This document shows, piece after piece, positions 55,681-64,000 of a stretch of DNA of 64,000 nt (positions are counted from its first letter, which is position 1; the number at the start of each line of letters is the position of its first letter). Made by a program: the position numbers and the translations under genes. The notes under the pieces were generated by a model, which was not told the DNA's origin, ran no database searches, and saw nothing but the letters and a program-made list of their open reading frames with translations. Origin of the DNA: Acidobacteriaceae bacterium (GTDB lineage Bacteria; Acidobacteriota; Terriglobia; Terriglobales; Acidobacteriaceae); assembly GCA_030041305.1 (NCBI GenBank), contig JASHOC010000165.1, positions 1 through 64,000 on the forward strand, read 5' to 3'.

Positions 55681-58600
55681 CTACTCCCGAGTCTCGTCGA
55701 AATCATCGAACGCGGCGCCGCCCGCCGCGAGCTGCGCGGCTTTTCGGCGGCGCTGAAGATGACCGTGAATGAAGGAAAAGAAGGCAGGCACAAAAAAGAG
55801 CGTAGCCACCGTGGCCAGCGTCAGGCCGCCGATGACGGCGCGGCCCAGCGGCGCGTTCTGCTCGCCGCCGTCCCCGAGGCCCAGCGCCATGGGCACCATG
55901 CCAATAATCATGGCCAGCGCGGTCATGATGACCGGGCGAATGCGCACAAAACCCGCATTCAGCGCTGCGGTGCGCGCATCGCCCACCAGAGCCTCCATCT
56001 GCTCGCGGGCAAAGCTCACCACCAGAATGGAGTTGGCCGTGGCCACGCCCATGCACATGATGGCGCCGGTCAGCGCGGGCACGCTGAGCCGCGTACCGGT
56101 CAAGAACAGTATCCAGACGATCCCAGACAACGCCGCCGGCAGCGCGGAGATGATCAGGAAGGGGTCCAGCCACGACTGGAAATTGACCACGATGAGCAGG
56201 TAGACGAGCAGAATCGAAAACGCCAGCCCCGCCAGCAAGCCAAAGTACGACTTGGACATTGTCTCGCTCTGCCCGCGCAGAATGATGTGCGAACCACGAG
56301 GAAGATATTTCTGGTTTTCGGCCACAATCCGTTCCACGGCGCGCGTCACGCTGCCCAGATCGGCGCCGTCCACATTGGCAAAAATGTCGATGACCGGCTC
56401 GATGTCGTAGTGGCTGATTTCGGCTTCCTCAGCGCCGGGATCCACCTGGGCAAGATTGCCGAGGACTTCGACCGGCCGGGGTGCGCCCGGACCCATGGAA
56501 GCAGAACCGGGGGCCATGGTCGAGGCCGCCCCGGGCGAGCCGGCCGGAACGGCGCCGGGCGCAGTGGTGCTGACCGGGTCCCCTTCCTGCAAAACCGCGC
56601 CAGCGCCGGTAATAGGCATGCTCTTCAGATCCGCCATGGTATCCAGCCGATACTGCGGCGATTGCACGGCGATGTTATAAGAAACGCCGTTGCGCGGATC
56701 GAGGAAGTAGTTCGGGTTGGTCTGGAAGCTGCCGCTCAGGGCCACCAGCAGGCTCTGCGTCACGTTCTGATCCGTCAGCCCGGTGTCCTCAGCCAGGGTG
56801 CGATCAACGTTGATCGTCAGGTTCGGATCATTGAACGGCTGCTGGATGCGCGCATCCACCGCGCCCGGCACGTGGCGCACTTCCTCGAGGATGCGCTCGG
56901 CGAGCTCGCGATTGTTATCGATGTTGAAGCCCACGATCTGCAGATCAATGGGCGCGGCCAGTCCGAAGTTCAGAATCTGGGTCACGATATCCACCGGGGT
57001 GTCGTAGAACATCACGCCGGGATAATCGCGGTTCAGAACTTCGCGCAGCCGCCGCACGTACGTGGCGGTGGGATGATGGTTGGGCGCGAGCTGCACCTGA
57101 ATATCGGCGTCCGAAGGTCCCACCGGCGCGGAGGTCGAGTAGGAGAGATTCAGCGAGGAGTTGGGCAACCCGATGTTGTCCATGATGGTCACCAGCTCTT
57201 TGGCGGGAATCTGCGAGCGGATGGTGGCTTCAATGCGATCGCAGAGCGCCGCCGTCTCCTCAATGCGCGTGCCGGTATGAGCGCGCACATGAATCTTGAA
57301 CTGTCCGGCATCGACAGAGGGGAAGAAGTCCTGGCCCAGCCACGGGGTAAGCAGCGCAATCGATCCCACCATGACGGCGAGAAAAAGGAGCAGAAAAACT
57401 CCGGCGTGATGAACGCACAAGGTCAGCAGGCGCAGGTAGCCGCGGCGCATGTTTTCAAAGCCCGTCTCGAAGGCGGTCTGAAACTGCACCAGGGGGTTGC
57501 GGCTGGCGCGCTTGCGCTGGACCTGGGCGTCGTCATGCTCGCGGAGCATGTATTTGGCCATGGTGGGCACCAGGGTCCGCGAGAGCACGTAACTGGCCAG
57601 CATGGCAAAGACCACCGCTTCAGCCATGGGCACAAACAGGTAATGGGCCACGCCGGTGAGGAAAAACATGGGCACGAAGACGATGCAGATGGCGAGCGTG
57701 GAGACCAGAGCCGGCGTGGCGATCTGCGCCGAACCGTCAAGAATGGACTGCTCCAGCTCCTTGCCTTGTTCGAGATTGCGGTTAATATTCTCGATGGCGA
57801 CGGTGGCGTCGTCGACAAGAATGCCGACAGCGAGCGCCATGCCGCCCAGCGTCATGATGTTGATGGTCTCGTGCAAAGCGTCGAGCAGGACGAGCGAGCA
57901 GAGAATCGAAAGCGGAATGGAAACCGCGATGATCAGCGTGGAGCGCCAGCTCCCGAGGAAGATCAGAATCATCACCGCGGTGAGGCAGGCGGCGATGATG
58001 GCCTCACGGACCACGCCGCTTACCGCGGCGCGCACGAAGAGCGACTGGTCGGAGATAGCGGCAATGCGCAGCCTGGAGGGCAACTCGCCCCGAACGAAGG
58101 CCAGGCGGTCGCGTACGCCCTTAATGATGTCGAGCGTCGAGGTCGAGCCGGTCTTCAGAATGTTCATCAGCACAGCGCGGCGCCCGTCCACGCGGACGAT
58201 ATTGGTCTGCGGAGGAAACCCATCGCGCACGTGCGCCACATCGTGGATATAGACGACGGCTCCATTCGCCGCCTTGATGGGCATATTGTTCAGTTCCGAG
58301 ATCAGGCTGGGCGCGGAGTTGGTCTCGACCTGATACTCGAAGCGGTTGATCTTGATGGTGCCCGAAGGCGCGATGATGTTTTGCGCGCTGACGGCGTTGA
58401 CCACGTCCGACGGCGATAGTCCCCTGGCCTGCAGCGCGGGCATGTTCAGGTCAACCTGGATCTGGCGCACCTTGCCCCCATAGGGAAAGGGAATCTGCGC
58501 CCCCTCGATGGTGGCCAGTTGCACGCGGATGTCGTTCATGGCCAGGTCGTTCAACTGCTGCTCGTTCAATCCCTGGCCGGAAAGGCCGAGCTGGAGCACG

Positions 58601-59016
58601 GGAACGCTGGCGGCGTCGTACTGAATGACGAAAGGAGGAAATGTGCCCGGGGGCAACTGCCGCGTGATCGCCCCGCTGACTGCGGTCACCTGGGCGATGG
58701 CCTCGCCGATGTTCACGTGGGGCTGAAAAAAGATCTTGATGATGCCTACCCCGACCAGAGACTGCGATTCAATGTGCTCGATGTCGTTGACCGCCGTGGT
58801 GAGGACGCGCTCGCTGTTATACACGATGCGGTTGGCCATCTGATACGGAGAAAGCCCCTGGAACTGCCAGACCACCGTCACGACTGGGATATCGATATTG
58901 GGAAAGATATCCGTCGGCATCGTCTCGATGCTGAGCACGCCAAGGATCAGGATCAAAAACGCAAAGACGACAAAGGTGTAGGGCCGCCTGAGCGCAAGCC
59001 GGACAAACCACATCAT
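55681..59016 (-). CDS. RND efflux permease with low-complexity periplasmic insertion
   Basis: MPTDIFPNIDIPVVTVVWQFQGLSPYQM; MALAVGILVDDATVAIENINRNL; TGAIMCMGVATANSILVVSFAREQM; FVRIRPVIMTALAMIIGMVPMALGLGDGGEQNAPLGRAVIGGL. Confidence 0.96.
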   Translation of the reverse strand: MMWFVRLALRRPYTFVVFAFLILILGVLSIETMPTDIFPNIDIPVVTVVWQFQGLSPYQMANRIVYNSERVLTTAVNDIEHIESQSLVGVGIIKIFFQPHVNIGEAIAQVTAVSGAITRQLPPGTFPPFVIQYDAASVPVLQLGLSGQGLNEQQLNDLAMNDIRVQLATIEGAQIPFPYGGKVRQIQVDLNMPALQARGLSPSDVVNAVSAQNIIAPSGTIKINRFEYQVETNSAPSLISELNNMPIKAANGAVVYIHDVAHVRDGFPPQTNIVRVDGRRAVLMNILKTGSTSTLDIIKGVRDRLAFVRGELPSRLRIAAISDQSLFVRAAVSGVVREAIIAACLTAVMILIFLGSWRSTLIIAVSIPLSILCSLVLLDALHETINIMTLGGMALAVGILVDDATVAIENINRNLEQGKELEQSILDGSAQIATPALVSTLAICIVFVPMFFLTGVAHYLFVPMAEAVVFAMLASYVLSRTLVPTMAKYMLREHDDAQVQRKRASRNPLVQFQTAFETGFENMRRGYLRLLTLCVHHAGVFLLLFLAVMVGSIALLTPWLGQDFFPSVDAGQFKIHVRAHTGTRIEETAALCDRIEATIRSQIPAKELVTIMDNIGLPNSSLNLSYSTSAPVGPSDADIQVQLAPNHHPTATYVRRLREVLNRDYPGVMFYDTPVDIVTQILNFGLAAPIDLQIVGFNIDNNRELAERILEEVRHVPGAVDARIQQPFNDPNLTINVDRTLAEDTGLTDQNVTQSLLVALSGSFQTNPNYFLDPRNGVSYNIAVQSPQYRLDTMADLKSMPITGAGAVLQEGDPVSTTAPGAVPAGSPGAASTMAPGSASMGPGAPRPVEVLGNLAQVDPGAEEAEISHYDIEPVIDIFANVDGADLGSVTRAVERIVAENQKYLPRGSHIILRGQSETMSKSYFGLLAGLAFSILLVYLLIVVNFQSWLDPFLIISALPAALSGIVWILFLTGTRLSVPALTGAIMCMGVATANSILVVSFAREQMEALVGDARTAALNAGFVRIRPVIMTALAMIIGMVPMALGLGDGGEQNAPLGRAVIGGLTLATVATLFFVPAFFSFIHGHLQRRRKAAQLAAGGAAFDDFDETRE

Positions 59017-59427
59017 AAATTTGGCACTCGCTCCCGCCGGCGTCCTGGCGTCGTTTTACCTTGACCGGAGCGCCCCACCTCCCGGAAGGGCGTTGGCGGC
59101 AGCTCTGGTCCGGCTCGCGCCGGCTTTTCGGATTCCCGGACCCGTAGCGCGCCTGCCGCTTCCCGGTCCAAATATCCACTTGAAAGAACTATGTTAATCG
59201 AAAGATAAAGACAAAGGGAAAGAACGAAAACTGCCCCTACGTACTTGGGACGCTTGGGAGGGTGGAAAGGATACAATTTTCGGGCGGCGCGGCCATTTGC
59301 GCTCTATTGTGTCCGGCATCGAGACCCACCGCGGTCCGAGGGCCACCCTCCGATTTGACCGCGTGAGCAGGATATTGCTTCCGGGCCATGGTCAGCAAGC
59401 ATCGGGGAAATGACCTGAACGGGAGGG

Positions 59428-59937
59428 TCATTCACCATCGAGCAGGCGCTCGATAACGGGGGCGAGGGTTTCGGGTCTCCTCGACGGGTTGTAGCGCGCG
59501 ACGACTTCTCCCTCGCGGCCGACGAGAAATTTGGTGAAATTCCAGTGGATTCGCCCGGCGGTGAAGAAGCCGAGGGCGCCCGGCCTTTTTTCCTTCAGAA
59601 AGCGGTAAAGGGGATGTGCGTGGGGCCCGTTGACCTCGATTTTGGTGAAGAGGGGAAAGCTGACGGAGTAGTTTCTTTCGCAGAACGCGGTAATTTCATC
59701 AGGAGGTCCCGGTTCCTGCCCGGCGAACTGATTGCAGGGAAAGCCAAGCACCGCGAAGCCGCGCTGGCGATAGGCGCGATAGAGGGTCTGAAGCCCCGCA
59801 TACTGCGGCGTGAAACCGCATTGGCTGGCGGTGTTGACGATGAGCAGCACCTGGCTGCGGAAATCTTCCAGGCTCACCTCGCGCCCGTCGAGCAGCTGCG
59901 CCGAGAAGGAATAGACGGTCTGTGCGGACTCCTCCAT
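59428..59937 (-). CDS. Glutathione peroxidase (Cys-type)
   Basis: LLIVNTASQCGFTPQYAGLQTLYRAYRQRGFAVLGFPCNQFAGQEPGPPDEITAFCERNYSVSFPLFTKIEVNG...IHWNFTKFLVGREGEVVARY. Confidence 0.94.
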   Translation of the reverse strand: MEESAQTVYSFSAQLLDGREVSLEDFRSQVLLIVNTASQCGFTPQYAGLQTLYRAYRQRGFAVLGFPCNQFAGQEPGPPDEITAFCERNYSVSFPLFTKIEVNGPHAHPLYRFLKEKRPGALGFFTAGRIHWNFTKFLVGREGEVVARYNPSRRPETLAPVIERLLDGE

Positions 59938-60345
59938 GGGCGAAAACCTCGCTGCGGAACGATGTCCTGCGCTCTCGGTCCGCGTCTAATGCATTTTAAG
60001 AAAAATCCCTGCATGGGATGTTCGATGGCACAGCAACTGTCGAAGGGCGGCAACCCGCTCGGCTCCGGTAGACTGTGGACTGGGTCCCGAAAATGCGGGA
60101 GCACACGGCGGCTGGCGATGCTCGCCGCGATCAGATGAAACAACCTTCCGGGAAAGCAAGTTTTGTTTCGGAGCGGAAACGAGAGGAGCGGCGCTGGCTG
60201 GTTGCAGGCGTCAGGCGGCGACGAGTTGGTGGAAGTGACAAGAGGTTCAAGCCGAACACTCAACCGCAGGTTTGGGCGGGGTGACCGCGGTCCAATATAA
60301 TCAATCTTTCCTCGATGAAGGAACGATTTTTCAGCAATTGAGGGT

Positions 60346-63300
60346 GTGCATATTTTTCCCGTGAAGCCGAACCATGGACCGCACCAGCACATTTGTTTGC
60401 CGCAGGGCCCCGGCCCGGTGAAGATCAGGCGCATCCTCTTCCGCGAAGCGATGTGGCGCGCGGGTTCAGCGCGCATCCTCTCGGGCATCCTGGTGATGAT
60501 GACCTTGGGGCTCGCCGCCGCTTCTGGGAAGGCGCAGCAGCCGGTTCCCACGACGCAGAATCAGACACCGAATGCGATCGATGAGATTCGCGTGATCGGC
60601 AACCGGCGCATTCCCAAAGAGACGATCCTCGCCCGACTTTTCACCCACCCCGGGGACACCTACGATCCAATCTCGATCGAGCGCGACTTCAACTCGCTTT
60701 GGAATACCGGATATTTCGACAATCTGCGCATCGACCGCGAAGACACGGAGAAGGGCGTCATCCTGAACATCTACGTGGTCGAAAAACCCGATATCCGCGA
60801 AATCAATTACAAGGGCAACAACTCGATCACCCAGTCCGACATTCTCGATCGCTTCAAGAAGGAGAAAGTGGGCCTGTCGGTCGACAGCCAGTACGACGCC
60901 ACCAAGATCAAGCAGGCCGAAACGGTCATCAAAGAGATGGAGGCCGAGCACGGCCACCAGTTCTCCACGGTCCGCGAGGACGTCAAGACGATTCCGCCGG
61001 CCTCGGTTCAGATCACCTTCAATATCAAGGAAGGGCCGGTGGTGAAGGTGGGCAAAATTCGGTTCACCGGCAACCCGCACCTGGGCGCGCTCTACCTGCG
61101 ACGCTCGATGAAGAATCTGAAGCCGATCGGCATTCCCTACTCGATTGTTTTCGAGGATCTTTTCCCGCAGACCTATGATTCCTCGAAGCTCGAAGAGGAC
61201 ACGGAGCGGGTGCGGCAGGCGTACCGGGATAAGGGCTACGCCAACGCGGCGGTGGAGGAGCCGCGCACCACGATTCGCGACGAGGGCGGGCTGAACTGGT
61301 TCACTTTCCGGCCGCGCACGGGCAAGCGCATCGACATCACTTTGCCGATCGAGGAGGGCGATCGCTACCGGCTGGGGACGATTACTTTCACAGGGAACAA
61401 GGCGGTGACCAACGTCAAGGCGTTGCGGGCGACGTTTCCCCTCAAGGACGGCGAATGGTTTAACGCCACGGACATCGGCAAGGGCCTAGACAACCTGAAG
61501 AAGGCGTACGGGCAGCTCGGCTACATCAACTTCGGCGCCATTCCGCGGGTGAGTTACGACGACCAGAAGCATACGGTTTCGATCGACGTCGACATCGACG
61601 AGGGCAAGGTGTTCTACGTGTCGCGCATCGAGTTCCAGGGCAACACGATCACGCGTGACCGCGTCATCCGCCGCGAGCTGCTGCTGGACGAAGGATCGGT
61701 GTACAACTCCCAACTATGGGAGTACAGCATCCTGCGCCTGAATCAGCTCGAATATTTCGAACCGCTGAAGGTGGATACGGATTCGGAAGCCCACCAGGAC
61801 CCGGACAATGGCACGGTCGAACTGCTGCTGAAGGTGAAAGAAAAGGGCAAGAACTCGATCGGCTTGAACGGCGGGGTCAGCGGCCTGCAGGGCGCATTCC
61901 TCGGCCTCAACTACCAGACCAACAATTTCTTCGGTCTGGGCGAAACGCTGAGTCTGCAGGCCAACCTGGGCTCGATCCAACGGCAGTTCCTGTTCGGGTT
62001 CACGCAGCCCTACATCCGAAACCGGCCGATCAACGTGGGCTTCACGGTCTTCAACAACAAGCAGGATTACAACGCCAGCAAGACCATCCAGGCCAGCACC
62101 GGCGCATCGGTCAACCTGTCCACCGCGGAAAAATCGCTGACGCAGAACTACAACCAGGCGTCGGACGGAGTCACCTTCTCGATCAGCTACCCTTTGCGGC
62201 GGCACGCATTTCAGCGCGTGGGATTCACGTACTCGCTCACCCGATCGACGATTACCGCCTTCAGCGCGGCGTCGCAATCTTTCTTCGACACCATCGCCTT
62301 CCGCTCGGGCATCCAAGGATCGAATCCGCTCGCCGGCATCGTCAACAGCCTGGTTTCGCTCAGCTACATGTACAACACGGTGAGCAATCCGCTGCGGCCG
62401 CGGACGGGGAAGGAAATCACGGCGCTCATCCAAACCTCCGGCCTGTGGGGCAGCGTGCGGTACATCGCGCCCCTGGTGGCCTACGAGCGATTCATGCCAG
62501 TGCACATCCTGAGGCTTACGCCGGAGGGTAGGAACGTGCTGGCTTACCGCGTGCAATTGAGTTATGTGCGCGGGTACGGCGGAGACGTCGCGCCGCCGAA
62601 CAATCGCTTTTACACCGGCGGCGAGCAAGACCTGCGCGGGTTCGACGTGCGCGGCGCGACTCCCTACGGCTACGTGCCGACCCGGGTGAATTTCCAACTC
62701 ACCAATCCCGACGGAAGCTGTGTGCCGCGCGACGCCAACAATCCCGAAGACAACCAGTGCATCCAAGTGCCCCTGCCGGTGTACGGCGTGGCGTCGATTG
62801 GCGGCGACGCCAACCTGACCAGCAACCTGGAGTACCGGATCCCCGTTGTCGGGCCTTTCACCTGGTCGTTCTTCGACGACTTCGGCATCGACTCGGCCGT
62901 GAGCCACAGTCAATTGAAGCAGAGTCCGGAAGGCTTCGCTTCGCTCACCGCGCCGCTGTACGGATGTCCGGTTTTCAATAACGGCTCCTGCCAGGACGGC
63001 ATTCCGGGCGACGAGGTCGGCTTTCTAAAAGACATCAAACCCGTGGCCGGGACCAACTTCGTTCCCCGCATGTCGGCGGGCACCGAGCTGGGCGTGATCA
63101 TGCCGGTGATTAACGCGCCTCTGCGGTTCTATTTCGCCTACAACCCGTTGCGCCTCTACGAGCGGCCCTACTGCGACGAACCGGGGTCCGGGTACCACCA
63201 GTTGAGCTGCTCCGCCTCTTTGATCACCCGCTCGATGTTCCCGCCAGGCGGCGCGGGCGATTACACCTACCAGGAGGCCATCGAATCCTACGGATCGCAG

Positions 63301-63357
63301 TATGTCTTCCGGGAGCCGAGGAAAACCTTCCGGCTGGATATTTCGACGACGTTCTGA
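60346..63357 (+). CDS. bamA: Outer membrane protein assembly factor BamA
   Basis: Successive POTRA domains (IDEIRVIGNRRIPKETILARLFTHPGDTYD...; FYVSRIEFQGNTITRDRVIRRELLLDEGSVYN) and C-terminal barrel with terminal Phe (LDISTTF); FYTGGEQDLRGFDVRG. Start could be the ATG at 60451. Confidence 0.94.
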   Translation: MHIFPVKPNHGPHQHICLPQGPGPVKIRRILFREAMWRAGSARILSGILVMMTLGLAAASGKAQQPVPTTQNQTPNAIDEIRVIGNRRIPKETILARLFTHPGDTYDPISIERDFNSLWNTGYFDNLRIDREDTEKGVILNIYVVEKPDIREINYKGNNSITQSDILDRFKKEKVGLSVDSQYDATKIKQAETVIKEMEAEHGHQFSTVREDVKTIPPASVQITFNIKEGPVVKVGKIRFTGNPHLGALYLRRSMKNLKPIGIPYSIVFEDLFPQTYDSSKLEEDTERVRQAYRDKGYANAAVEEPRTTIRDEGGLNWFTFRPRTGKRIDITLPIEEGDRYRLGTITFTGNKAVTNVKALRATFPLKDGEWFNATDIGKGLDNLKKAYGQLGYINFGAIPRVSYDDQKHTVSIDVDIDEGKVFYVSRIEFQGNTITRDRVIRRELLLDEGSVYNSQLWEYSILRLNQLEYFEPLKVDTDSEAHQDPDNGTVELLLKVKEKGKNSIGLNGGVSGLQGAFLGLNYQTNNFFGLGETLSLQANLGSIQRQFLFGFTQPYIRNRPINVGFTVFNNKQDYNASKTIQASTGASVNLSTAEKSLTQNYNQASDGVTFSISYPLRRHAFQRVGFTYSLTRSTITAFSAASQSFFDTIAFRSGIQGSNPLAGIVNSLVSLSYMYNTVSNPLRPRTGKEITALIQTSGLWGSVRYIAPLVAYERFMPVHILRLTPEGRNVLAYRVQLSYVRGYGGDVAPPNNRFYTGGEQDLRGFDVRGATPYGYVPTRVNFQLTNPDGSCVPRDANNPEDNQCIQVPLPVYGVASIGGDANLTSNLEYRIPVVGPFTWSFFDDFGIDSAVSHSQLKQSPEGFASLTAPLYGCPVFNNGSCQDGIPGDEVGFLKDIKPVAGTNFVPRMSAGTELGVIMPVINAPLRFYFAYNPLRLYERPYCDEPGSGYHQLSCSASLITRSMFPPGGAGDYTYQEAIESYGSQYVFREPRKTFRLDISTTF

Positions 63358-63478
63358 GCCGGGATGTCGACTTGTTGCGGGCCGGCTGAGTCCGCCTGAG
63401 GGCGCGATGCGTCCCCGTGCAGGATGTCAGGCTGGCGCCTGGTCTGCGCGCTTCCGGCTCCAAAGTAGCTAAAATAGC

Positions 63479-63595
63479 TACGGCGGTTCTCCAATTCCCG
63501 TGGAGTTTTGAGGGGCGTGCCAGGTGGCGTTTTTTTGGGAAAAACGCCACTCAACGTTCGAGGTTCTGCTCTACACCAATTGGAGAACCGCTTTA
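63479..63595 (+). repeat. Family A palindromic TA-flanked element, copy 5
   Basis: TACGGCGGTTCTCCAATTCCCGTGG...AATTGGAGAACCGCTTTA; 117 bp. Confidence 0.95.
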
Positions 63596-63830
63596 ATCCC
63601 CGTCCCGCCCCCACCCCTGCATTTTTGTCTGCGCGCAAGTGCCTCATTTTCAGCAACTTGCCCGTAAATATATGAAAATACGCCATTTGATTGCAAGCAT
63701 AAGAAAACAAAGAAATAAACTCGATTTTTTCGAGGATTTGCACCGGAAAATGTGCTGTTTTTCGGATCTGAAAGTGCTGTGATTTTCGATGGATTGGCTC
63801 TCCTTGAGCACTTCTGCTTCGGTGCGTCGC

Positions 63831-63941
63831 TTGCCATTTCCCGTGTGGCCGTTGCAATTTCCGGTGCAGCCCCTGCCACTTTCATGCAATTTCCAGTGCA
63901 GCGCTTGCAATTTCAATCGGACGGAGCGCATTTCAGTGCCG
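63831..63941. repeat. Degenerate ~21-bp-period tandem repeat
   Basis: TTGCCATTTCCCGTGTGGCC / TTGCAATTTCCGGTGCAGCC / TGCCACTTTC / ATGCAATTTCCAGTGCAGC / TTGCAATTTC / GCGCATTTCAGTGCCGG at 63831, 63852, 63874, 63884, 63905, ~63926. Confidence 0.65.
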
Positions 63942-64000
63942 GACCGCGGATGGCGCATGCGGCGCATTTATTCTCGACTCCCTCAAAGATTAAAGATAGC

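Noticed and set aside
55759-58419. 886-aa ORF on the + strand opposite the RND permease
   Set aside because: Antisense to a clear, conserved RND permease; His/Arg/Gly-rich translation is the usual high-GC shadow ORF.
59779-59823. Selenocysteine-type glutathione peroxidase
   Set aside because: The catalytic codon reads Cys (ASQCGFT); no in-frame TGA at that site.

Overview
High-GC bacterial chromosome segment. Gene content and repeat style look Acidobacteriota-like, but that is an inference. It opens inside atpD (3' end) and atpC and carries mostly housekeeping or metabolic genes: acs, yqeY, engB/ysxC, a secreted TldD-like pair, flagellin, gltA plus its FAD/NAD partner, rpmB, msrB, ridA, a five-gene MoxR/DUF58/DUF4129 operon, an RND efflux operon, glutathione peroxidase and bamA. 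Non-routine signals: (1) five copies of a 117-bp palindromic TA-flanked element (family A), plus two divergent families (B x2, C x1) with the same nested-hairpin plan but different, compensatory stem sequences; two elements supply the stop codon of the neighbouring gene; (2) an ECF sigma / zinc-finger anti-sigma / unknown protein / TPR-CHAT caspase-like protease cluster, preceded by a duplicated-domain protein, a DUF1360-like protein and a small MCCGQ protein; (3) an orphan flagellin with a near-consensus sigma-28 promoter and a five-copy ~22-bp-period degenerate repeat upstream; (4) a 15-bp direct repeat at exact 41-bp period whose first two copies are each followed by a different small hairpin, overlapping a short Cys-rich ORF missed by the ORF track; (5) a muconolactone-isomerase-like gene split by a frameshift at an A8 run. 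No rRNA, tRNA, convincing CRISPR array or intact transposase was seen. All calls are by eye from sequence and translations; no database search was run.
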